64,000 nt of DNA from Maridesulfovibrio sp. (GTDB lineage Bacteria > Desulfobacterota > Desulfovibrionia > Desulfovibrionales > Desulfovibrionaceae), in NCBI RefSeq assembly GCF_963678865.1, contig NZ_OY787459.1, positions 2,322,501-2,386,500 of the forward strand. The letters are read 5' to 3'. Shown here one piece after another: positions 57,954-64,000 of the stretch. Below the pieces are notes generated by a model. It saw only the letters and a list, made by a program, of their open reading frames with translations. It did not search any database and was not told the origin of the DNA. The position numbers and the translations under genes were made by a program. Every line of letters starts with the position of its first letter. Within the stretch, counting starts at the first letter, position 1.

Positions 57954-58766
57954 ATGTCCCAAGCTGAAACTGAAAAGAAAATACTCCTGCCCTTCCACCT
58001 TCTGGGCAAGTGCAGCATGAACATCCTTGCAGAAGCCGGAGCCATGTTCATTTTCCTGTTGGACGGACTGCTGCATATTTTCAGTTCACTGGGAATCCTA
58101 AAAAAAACGGTCAAGGAACTATATTTCATCGGTGTTAAGTCACTTACCGTAATATTCCTGATAGGCCTTTTTACCGGAATGGTTGTCGGCCTCCAAACCC
58201 AATATGCCCTTGCCAAATTCGGTTCTGACGGTTTTCTCGGTGCAGCGGTAGCTCTTTCGCTGGTCCGTGAACTCGGGCCGGTGCTTACAGCCATCATGCT
58301 CACCGGGCGGGCCGGATCATCCATGACAGCTGAAATCGGGGTAATGCGTATTTCGGAGCAAATTGATGCCCTTGAGCTCATGGATATCAATCCAGTCAAC
58401 TATCTGGTCAGCCCCAAGATAGTCGCTTCACTGATTTCTTTCCCGATACTTACAGCGCTGTTCGACCTGATCGGTATAGCAGGCGGTTACCTTACCGGGG
58501 TAGCCCTGCTTGGCGGGAACTCCGGAGTGTATTTCCATCGGGTTTACACTTCCCTTTCATGGGAAGACATTTCAGCCGGTTTCAGTAAGTCCCTTGTCTT
58601 TGCCGTGCTAGTCTGCACCGTATGCTGCTTTCAGGGATACTTCACCCACCACCGCAAGGACGGCAAAGGTCCGGAAGGCGTAAGTCAGGCAACAACAACT
58701 GCAGTAGTAATGTCCTGCGTGCTGGTTCTTGTGGCCGACTACGTAATGACTTCCTTACTTTTTTAG
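57954..58766 (+). CDS. mlaE: MlaE-type ABC transporter permease
   Basis: This is the permease of the phospholipid transport (Mla) system that maintains outer-membrane asymmetry, 270 residues. It has about six hydrophobic helices. The conserved segment LGPVLTAIMLTGRAGSSMTAEIGVMRISEQIDALE near 103-137 is the MlaE/DUF140 signature. It forms the first gene of an operon mlaE-F-D-C-A. No ribosome-binding site is clear before ATG 57954. The STAS-domain protein MlaB, found in E. coli, is not present. Confidence 0.93.
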   Translation: MSQAETEKKILLPFHLLGKCSMNILAEAGAMFIFLLDGLLHIFSSLGILKKTVKELYFIGVKSLTVIFLIGLFTGMVVGLQTQYALAKFGSDGFLGAAVALSLVRELGPVLTAIMLTGRAGSSMTAEIGVMRISEQIDALELMDINPVNYLVSPKIVASLISFPILTALFDLIGIAGGYLTGVALLGGNSGVYFHRVYTSLSWEDISAGFSKSLVFAVLVCTVCCFQGYFTHHRKDGKGPEGVSQATTTAVVMSCVLVLVADYVMTSLLF

Positions 58767-58775
58767 AGGGACGAG

Positions 58776-59615
58776 ATGAATTCCAAAGCACCGGACATTA
58801 AAATTGAAAACCTGACAATCGGTTACGATGGCTCCCCTGTTGTTTCCGACATTAACGCGGTCCTGCCCGGCGGTGGGATTTCCGTTATTCTCGGTCGCTC
58901 CGGTTGCGGAAAGTCTACCCTGCTCAAGAATATTCTCAAACTGAACACCCCGATGGGCGGTGCTGTTTATCTGGGAAGACACAATATTTACGAACTCAAG
59001 CGCAAAGCCTTTCGATGCCTGAAACAACGTATCGGCGTCCTATTTCAGGACGGTGCTCTGCTCGGTGCTTTGAACCTATTCGACAACGTTGCCCTGCCCC
59101 TGCGCGAACACACCAGGCTCAAGCAGCCGGAGATCTACGAGGTAGTTAAAGCCAAGCTCAGTCTTGTCGGACTGGAAAAATTCATGGACTACTACCCCAA
59201 TGAACTTTCAGGAGGCATGCGCAAAAGGGCCGGACTGGCCCGGGCTATGGTCATGGACCCGGATATCCTTTTCTGCGATGAACCTACTTCCGGACTCGAC
59301 CCCATCAACTCAGCCGAGCTTGACGGACTGCTGATGGAACTGAAGGACAGATTTGACATGACTATCGTAGTAGTCAGCCATGATCTGGCCAGCATGAAAA
59401 CCATTGCCGACTACGTGGTCGTTCTTGGTGAAGGGAAAACTCTCTTCAAGGGGCTGAAAGAAGAGCTTCTGACAACTGAAGACAGCTATTTGCGTCAATT
59501 TCTGGATCGTGAAGGTGAAAAACGGGAAACCCCTCGCCTTACAATGGCCCCGCTTGATCCTACAGTTATGAAAATGAATTGCGCCAAATACATTGGCGAT
59601 ATGAACAGCAATTAA
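58776..59615 (+). CDS. mlaF: MlaF-type ABC transporter ATP-binding protein
   Basis: This 279-residue ATPase powers the MlaE permease. Motifs are Walker A GRSGCGKST (near 40-48), signature LSGGMRKRAGLARAMVMDP (near 147-165) and Walker B ILFCDEPTSGLDP (near 167-180). A C-terminal extension past residue 245 (EGEKRETPRLTMAPLDPTVM) is longer than in E. coli MlaF and may contribute to dimer contacts. ATG 58776 follows the mlaE stop by 9 nt with a gaggga site. Confidence 0.95.
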   Translation: MNSKAPDIKIENLTIGYDGSPVVSDINAVLPGGGISVILGRSGCGKSTLLKNILKLNTPMGGAVYLGRHNIYELKRKAFRCLKQRIGVLFQDGALLGALNLFDNVALPLREHTRLKQPEIYEVVKAKLSLVGLEKFMDYYPNELSGGMRKRAGLARAMVMDPDILFCDEPTSGLDPINSAELDGLLMELKDRFDMTIVVVSHDLASMKTIADYVVVLGEGKTLFKGLKEELLTTEDSYLRQFLDREGEKRETPRLTMAPLDPTVMKMNCAKYIGDMNSN

Positions 59616-59621
59616 AGGCAT

Positions 59622-60080
59622 ATGGACTTCGGCATGAAAAAATATCCCAAAGAAACAGCGGTCGGCATTTTTGTTTTTCTCGGTCTGCTCTGTATTGTCT
59701 ACATGAGCGTAAAGCTTGGTGATGTACATATGTTTGCCGACGATCATTACCATGTTCAAGCCAGCTTCAATGATATTACGGGATTACGGGTCAACTCTCC
59801 GGTAGAGATGATGGGAGTTCCCATCGGATACGTAAATAATATTGATCTGGACCTTGAAAAGCAAAAGGCTGTATTGACTTTAAGCATTGAAAAACGCATT
59901 GAACTTACCGACGATGCCATTGCCTCGGTCAAGACCAGCGGACTTATCGGGGATAAATATATTAAAATTACCCCCGGTGGCGTCGGCGACCCGATTGAGC
60001 CGGGCGGAACCATAATTGAAACCGAATCAGCAATTGATATTGAAGACTTGATCAGTAAGTATGTTTTTGGCAAAGTCTAA
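59622..60080 (+). CDS. mlaD: MlaD-type MCE-domain protein
   Basis: This 152-residue periplasmic lipid-binding protein is anchored by one N-terminal helix (residues about 10-32, AVGIFVFLGLLCIVYMSVKL). A single MCE domain follows, with YHVQASFNDITGLRVNSPVEMMGVPIGYV near 43-71 and TSGLIGDKYIKITPGG near 105-120. MlaD forms a hexameric ring on MlaE that receives phospholipid. Its size matches E. coli MlaD closely. The aaagg site lies before ATG 59622, only 6 nt after mlaF. Confidence 0.95.
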   Translation: MDFGMKKYPKETAVGIFVFLGLLCIVYMSVKLGDVHMFADDHYHVQASFNDITGLRVNSPVEMMGVPIGYVNNIDLDLEKQKAVLTLSIEKRIELTDDAIASVKTSGLIGDKYIKITPGGVGDPIEPGGTIIETESAIDIEDLISKYVFGKV

Positions 60081-60113
60081 CAATCAACCCAATAAATAAT
60101 CGATTCAAAAAAT

Positions 60114-60779
60114 ATGAAAAGAACAATATCCATAATTACCACAATCTTGCTCCTGTGCAGTTTTGCCGGAGTCTGTGCTGCAGCAGAAAACTCCCCTATG
60201 GTCCGCCTCAGAGCCGGTATTCAGGGAGTCATCGAAATTCTCAACGATCCTCAGTATAAAGGCAATCCTGAGTTTAACGATGAGAAAAAAGCTAAAATCC
60301 GTGAAACTATAAAGGATTTTTTTAATTTTGAAGAGCTTTCCAAACGCTCTGTAGGCCGACCATGGCTGGAATTCACCCCTGAAGAACGGGAAAGATTCAT
60401 CGCTCTTTTTACCGACCTGCTGGAGCAGACCTACCTCGCTCGCATTGAGGAATATTCCGGAGAAAAAGTCGCATTTGACAACGAGACAATAATTAAGGGA
60501 AAATACGCCCAAGTAGATACCCGCTTGCTGACCGGCAAACAGGATATTCCTGTTTATTACCGTATGCGACTCACAGATGGAGAATGGGATGTTTACGATG
60601 TAAAGATTGAGGGCGTCAGTCTGGTCAAGAACTACCGCACCCAGTTTGCCGGTATTCTTGACACCACAAATGACAAAACTTTTGCCGCAAGCAAAAAAGA
60701 GCTTTTTGAACGTTTGGAAAAGAAATGCGCGGACCTGAAAAACAACCCTAAAGCTGCTTTAGAAAGCGGCAGTAACTAA
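60114..60779 (+). CDS. mlaC: MlaC-type periplasmic phospholipid-binding protein
   Basis: This soluble periplasmic protein carries phospholipid between MlaA and MlaD. The 221-residue precursor has a signal peptide (MKRTISIITTILLLCSFAG, ending at about residue 23 AAA). The MlaC/Ttg2D fold includes IKDFFNFEELSKRSVGRPW near 63-82 and WDVYDVKIEGVSLVKNYRTQF near 161-181. The family length is about 210. It follows mlaD by 33 nt. Confidence 0.93.
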   Translation: MKRTISIITTILLLCSFAGVCAAAENSPMVRLRAGIQGVIEILNDPQYKGNPEFNDEKKAKIRETIKDFFNFEELSKRSVGRPWLEFTPEERERFIALFTDLLEQTYLARIEEYSGEKVAFDNETIIKGKYAQVDTRLLTGKQDIPVYYRMRLTDGEWDVYDVKIEGVSLVKNYRTQFAGILDTTNDKTFAASKKELFERLEKKCADLKNNPKAALESGSN

Positions 60780-60790
60780 CGGAATAAAAC

Positions 60791-61696
60791 ATGACAAGGA
60801 ACTACTCCACAACCGTCCTTGCCTTTCTGGTTTTTGCAGTTCTCCTGCTGACCTTTCCTTCAAAGGTAAGATCGGAAGAAAACACAAAACCGGCAATGGT
60901 CGCTCAGGTAGGCTCCGCTGTGATCGGTGCTGTCAATAATAATCCCGAGAGTTTTGCTGACGACGAATTCAGCGATGATATGTGGGGAGATTCCGAAGAC
61001 CACAAAGCAGCCTATGCTTCTGATCCGTGGCAGGGTTACAACCGTGCGATGTTTAAGTTCAATGATTACCTGTACTTTAACATAATGAAACCCGTTACTC
61101 AGGGCTACATGTGGCTGGTTCCCCTCAGACCGAGGACATGGACCAACAACTTTTTCCAGAACATGCTCTACCCGGTGCGACTCACCAGTTGCCTGCTGCA
61201 GGGTAAATTCTATACAGCCGGGGCTGAGACTTCCAAATTCGTGGCTAACTCCATTTTTGGGATGGGCGGCCTCGGAAACGTTGTTGGTGATGCCCAGTCC
61301 ACCATGCCCCTTTATATGGGTGAAGAAGACATGGGCCAGACTTTCGGTGTCTGGGGAATACCCAACGGCCCATACTTTGTGCTGCCTTTCCTCGGCCCAT
61401 CTACGATACGCGATGCTGCAGGTGTAGGTATCGATACCTTCGTGCTCAACCCATTCTGGTGGTTCGGCATTCCCTGGTACTACTCCGTTTCCGCCGGAAC
61501 ATACAACCAGATCAACAAACTTTCTTTCCACATCGGAGAATATGAATCCCTTAAAGAAGGCTCCATTGATCCATACCTCGCCCTCAGAGACGCTTATCTG
61601 AGTTACCGCGCAAAGCAGGTTCGGGACTCCAAAATAAGCCCTGAAGGACCTGAGCCCCAAATGACCACCGACCCTGATGCGGTGCCGCAGAAGTAA
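60791..61696 (+). CDS. mlaA: MlaA (VacJ)-type outer-membrane protein
   Basis: MlaA removes misplaced phospholipids from the outer leaflet of the outer membrane. The 301-residue protein contains the family core DPWQGYNRAMFKFNDYLYFN near 77-96, then GGLGNVVGDAQSTMPLYMGEEDMGQTFGVWG and LPFLGPSTIRDAAGVGID near 200-217. The signal peptide is present (TTVLAFLVFAVLLLTFPSKV), but no lipobox cysteine follows, unlike E. coli MlaA. The region between the signal and the core is acidic. It starts 11 nt after mlaC. Confidence 0.93.
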   Translation: MTRNYSTTVLAFLVFAVLLLTFPSKVRSEENTKPAMVAQVGSAVIGAVNNNPESFADDEFSDDMWGDSEDHKAAYASDPWQGYNRAMFKFNDYLYFNIMKPVTQGYMWLVPLRPRTWTNNFFQNMLYPVRLTSCLLQGKFYTAGAETSKFVANSIFGMGGLGNVVGDAQSTMPLYMGEEDMGQTFGVWGIPNGPYFVLPFLGPSTIRDAAGVGIDTFVLNPFWWFGIPWYYSVSAGTYNQINKLSFHIGEYESLKEGSIDPYLALRDAYLSYRAKQVRDSKISPEGPEPQMTTDPDAVPQK

Positions 61697-61701
61697 ATAT
61701 C

Positions 61702-62196
61702 GTGAAGAAAATCGCTGTTATCTCTGATACACACCTCCGTGAGCCGAATAACCGGCTTACGGAGGTTTTTAATACCTACCTCGCCGAGGCAGATCTGCTC
61801 CTGCATTGCGGTGATATGACCACCTTTTCCATGTGGCAATTTTTCTGCCAGCACCACAATTTCCATGCTGCATTAGGAAATTGTGACGAATGGGTTCTTT
61901 CCGATTATCTGAGACCTCAGGACTCGATAAATTTTCACGGCTTGCGTATCGGCTTTGCCCACGGCTGGGGATCACGTTCGCAGGTTTCCCGCAATGTTGC
62001 CGATTCCTTCGGGCCGGACTTTGATCTGGTCTGCTACGGACACACTCACATTCAGGACTGGTCAATTGTCAACGGAGTACAGATGCTTAATCCCGGCAGC
62101 CTGACTTCACCGCGTGATGAACGCCCGCCCTGCGTGGCTATCGTGGAAATTGACGATGAGCAGAACATGGAGTGTTCGTTCGTGCCTGTGGATTAA
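61702..62196 (+). CDS. yfcE: YfcE/MJ0936-type metallophosphoesterase
   Basis: This 164-residue calcineurin-like phosphodiesterase has the metal-binding motifs SDTHLRE (residues 8-14), LLHCGDMT (near 32-39), GNCDEW (near 58-63), AHGWG (near 84-88) and YGHTHIQDW (near 112-120). Members hydrolyse phosphodiesters with Mn or Zn; the natural substrate is unknown. The start is a GTG at 61702, 5 nt after the mlaA stop, so co-translation is likely though the function seems unrelated to lipid transport. Confidence 0.92.
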   Translation: MKKIAVISDTHLREPNNRLTEVFNTYLAEADLLLHCGDMTTFSMWQFFCQHHNFHAALGNCDEWVLSDYLRPQDSINFHGLRIGFAHGWGSRSQVSRNVADSFGPDFDLVCYGHTHIQDWSIVNGVQMLNPGSLTSPRDERPPCVAIVEIDDEQNMECSFVPVD

Positions 62197-62250
62197 TTTC
62201 CCCCTGCAGGCTTGAACTCTTTTTTCAGCCTCATACCTATCATTACTACA

Positions 62251-62294
62251 ACGAAAAGGCCGTAATATCCTGCAGGATATTACGGCCTTTTCGT
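62251..62294. terminator. 44-bp perfect palindrome, bidirectional terminator
   Basis: The sequence from 62251 to 62294 is a perfect inverted repeat: 20-nt arms around tgca. It is positioned between the convergent yfcE and 62315-62536 genes. A4/T4 stretches lie in both arms. It can terminate both transcripts. Confidence 0.88.
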
Positions 62295-62314
62295 AAAAAA
62301 TAATACCGAATAAG

Positions 62315-62536
62315 TTAAGAATAAGGATCGGCAACTAACTTATATTCGCCATCCTTCTCTTCAAGAATTCCTTTACCCAACATATCGTCAAGCAAGCCCG
62401 AAAGCTTATCACTTTCGCCGGGAGCGAGAACCTTACCGCCTTCTGCTTTCAGATAAGAAGGTGGGAGATATTCGGCTTTTCCGCGCTTGAAAAGTGCAAT
62501 GAGAAATCTATCTGTCAATGTTTTCGTTCCAGCCAT
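62315..62536 (-). CDS. small hypothetical protein
   Basis: This 73-residue soluble, charged protein starts at ATG 62536 with an excellent aggagg site. It is predicted to fold as helices followed by a beta-hairpin (DDMLGKGILEEKDGEYKLV), a pattern like a small winged-helix or effector domain. No cysteine or signal peptide is seen. I cannot name a family. It lies 25 nt after the marC stop on the same strand and is likely the second gene of that transcript. Confidence 0.72.
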   Translation of the reverse strand: MAGTKTLTDRFLIALFKRGKAEYLPPSYLKAEGGKVLAPGESDKLSGLLDDMLGKGILEEKDGEYKLVADPYS

Positions 62537-62561
62537 CGGTGAATCCTCCTTTCAGTAACAA

Positions 62562-63161
62562 CTAATTGAGCATGAAATTCCGCACCCCGGTAAAAAATAT
62601 CTGGGCAGCAATCGACGCGACAAAAAGCCCGGTCAAACGGCTCATTATGTTCAGGCCACGCCTTCCCAAAAGACGTTTCAGGCTTGAGGATATGAATAAC
62701 AGAATTCCTACTGTTAATACAGCGGCAACAAGGGCGGCACAGGCCAGGGCCATATCCTTATAGCCTTGAACAGAGGAGCCCATAACCAGCAATGCGCCGA
62801 TAGTTCCCGGACCGACAACAATCGGTATGGCCAACGGGACGACAGCAATATCATCATCTTCATTACCGGCATCAAACTTCTTCCCTCCGCCGTTGACCAT
62901 ATTCAGGGCCGAGAGGAAAAGTACCGCACCGGCTCCGATTCTGAAAGCATCCAGGGTAATACCGAATAGATCGAAGATATACCTGCCGTACAGATAAAGG
63001 ATCACAGAGCTGATTATCACCGCCACAGTGACCTTAACAGCCGTTTTTTTACGCTCTATGGGCGTCATGTCCTGAGTCAGTGAAATAAACGCTGAAATAG
63101 CGAAAAAAGGGGTCAGGACAAAAAACAGTTTCAAATAGGTTTGAAAGAATAATGCGAGCAT
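62562..63161 (-). CDS. MarC/UPF0056-family integral membrane protein
   Basis: This 199-residue membrane protein has six hydrophobic helices, near 5-26, 42-62, 70-88, 105-127, 134-156 and 178-196. Motifs typical of the MarC (NAAT) family are LTPFFAISAFISL (near 15-27), FGITLDAFRIGAGAVLFLSAL, and VVPLAIPIVVGPGTIGALLVMG (near 105-126). Function is unresolved; some members transport neutral amino acids. The start is uncertain: ATG 63161 fits the family best, while GTG 63170 extends it by three residues. Confidence 0.85.
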   Translation of the reverse strand: MLALFFQTYLKLFFVLTPFFAISAFISLTQDMTPIERKKTAVKVTVAVIISSVILYLYGRYIFDLFGITLDAFRIGAGAVLFLSALNMVNGGGKKFDAGNEDDDIAVVPLAIPIVVGPGTIGALLVMGSSVQGYKDMALACAALVAAVLTVGILLFISSSLKRLLGRRGLNIMSRLTGLFVASIAAQIFFTGVRNFMLN

Positions 63162-63428
63162 GACTTCCACTCACTTTTAAAATTTTATTAATTTGGGTAA
63201 GGCGTTAATGCCGTGTATTTAAAATTGAAGCAGCTCTCTACACCTCATCGATTATTCAATCAATACAAAAGTTCTCCTTTTTCTAAATTAACAATACAGT
63301 CTCAATTCGAACAAGCAATTAATCTTTTTTTATTTTTCGCTTTTGTTCTCTTTTTGAATCATGTTATAAAATTATAATATTTTTTTTATTCGGCACATAA
63401 CAATGACATGTACTTTTAGGAGAAACTG

Positions 63429-64000
63429 ATGTTTAAGAACATGAAACTGGCAATGAAGCTGGGGCTGAGTTTCGCTCTTATGATTTTCCTGAGTGCCGCC
63501 ATGGCCTATGTCGGATACAACGGCATGAGTGTAATCGAGAACCGGGTGGATAAAGCCGATGACGTAAACCGGATGGTCCGAACTATCCTTGAGACACGCA
63601 TGAGTGAAAAAAACTACATGCTGCGGGCAGAAAGTGACTACCTAAAAAAACACGCTGAGCTGATCAATACTCTCAAGGCACAGATAACTGCCACGGATGC
63701 CAAATTCTCACAAAAAATCAACCATGATCAGATGGCCGGACTCAGCGCCGCTATAGACAAATACAACATGGCCTTTGCCGACTATATTGATCTGGTCAAA
63801 AAAAGAGATAAAACCATGGAGCTGATGCGTACAGATGCGCGCTCAGCTCTTGCAGAGCTGGAAAAAGTCCGCTCTGAACAAAAAAAGCAGCTGGAATCCA
63901 TATTAAACAATACCAATACAAATATAATGAACGGAATCAGCAGGGCGGAATTCCAGTCATTAGGCACAGTTTACAAGAACGGCCAGAAAAACATTGAAGA
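63429..64000 (+). CDS. methyl-accepting chemotaxis protein with HBM-type sensor (partial)
   Basis: The reading frame is open from ATG 63429 (with a tagga site) to the end of the window, 190 codons. It begins with a membrane helix (residues about 8-30, LGLSFALMIFLSAAMAYVGY). The all-helical periplasmic sensor that follows has the HBM signature TRMSEKNYMLRAESDYL near 60-76. HBM domains bind small organic acids and similar ligands. The HAMP and signalling domains lie beyond the window. Its identity as an MCP is inferred from this N-terminal half only. Confidence 0.82.
   Translation, partial: MFKNMKLAMKLGLSFALMIFLSAAMAYVGYNGMSVIENRVDKADDVNRMVRTILETRMSEKNYMLRAESDYLKKHAELINTLKAQITATDAKFSQKINHDQMAGLSAAIDKYNMAFADYIDLVKKRDKTMELMRTDARSALAELEKVRSEQKKQLESILNNTNTNIMNGISRAEFQSLGTVYKNGQKNIE

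Overview
The window reads as chromosome of a mesophilic, probably marine, sulfate-reducing bacterium of the Desulfovibrio group (Maridesulfovibrio-like). The decisive evidence is the complete cytoplasmic sulfate-activation and reduction set: sat, aprB-aprA and qmoA-qmoB-qmoC followed by the Desulfovibrio-specific qmoD. A small Desulfovibrio-type 4Fe-4S ferredoxin, several chemoreceptors, flagellar genes and the anaerobic (cobalt-early) cobalamin pathway fit this. Base composition is moderate, with AT-rich intergenic stretches. No rRNA, tRNA, CRISPR array, integrase or transposase was seen.

Layout. Positions 1-354 hold the end of a chemoreceptor. Next comes a Fur-box-controlled pair of very small genes (618-1013) and an opposite 59-codon ORF. 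Positions 1456-9105 carry trmJ, a TPR protein and the cobalamin genes cbiA, cbiD, cbiET and cbiF, with dinB between cbiA and cbiD and overlapping cbiD. YjbQ, a NIPSNAP protein, a diguanylate cyclase, an MscS channel and a SpoIIE-type phosphatase follow. Positions 14560-19560 are peppered with copies of a roughly 200 bp intergenic repeat with GC-rich inverted ends. They lie between a Cys-rich protein/AMMECR1 pair, a kinase-like gene, purN and cobA-hemD. valS, a BPL_N-domain protein and fapA come next.

Positions 25782-30819 form a minus-strand run: an unknown exported protein, a small Cys protein, fliJ, motE, truA and a FliD-like gene, with two 77-nt gene overlaps. A chemoreceptor, ferredoxin and a complete branched-chain amino-acid ABC transporter (livG-K-H-M-F) precede the energy-metabolism core. 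That core is qmoABCD and aprBA on the minus strand, and sat on the plus strand after an 890 bp AT-rich divergent region. The sat promoter carries a perfect 18 bp palindrome resembling a Rex operator.

Downstream of sat lies a chorismate mutase-like/EPSP synthase-like fusion that appears to have lost key substrate-binding residues. It is followed by a small coiled-coil protein, aconitase, a PpiD-type foldase, argJ, an HD-domain protein and an mla-type lipid-transport operon (mlaE-F-D-C-A) ending with a YfcE-type phosphodiesterase. A MarC protein and the start of an HBM-type chemoreceptor close the window.

How the genes work together. Sat makes APS, AprBA reduces it to sulfite, and QmoABC feeds electrons from menaquinol to AprBA. 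CobA-HemD makes precorrin-2 and siroheme precursors, serving both sulfite reductase and the cbi genes. The most interesting items are the degenerate CM-EPSPS fusion, the sat operator region, the MITE-like repeat that supplies ribosome-binding sites, and the Fur-controlled small-gene pair. Start codons were moved from the longest-ORF position where a clear Shine-Dalgarno sequence argued for it. All assignments come from reading the sequence; no database search was run.
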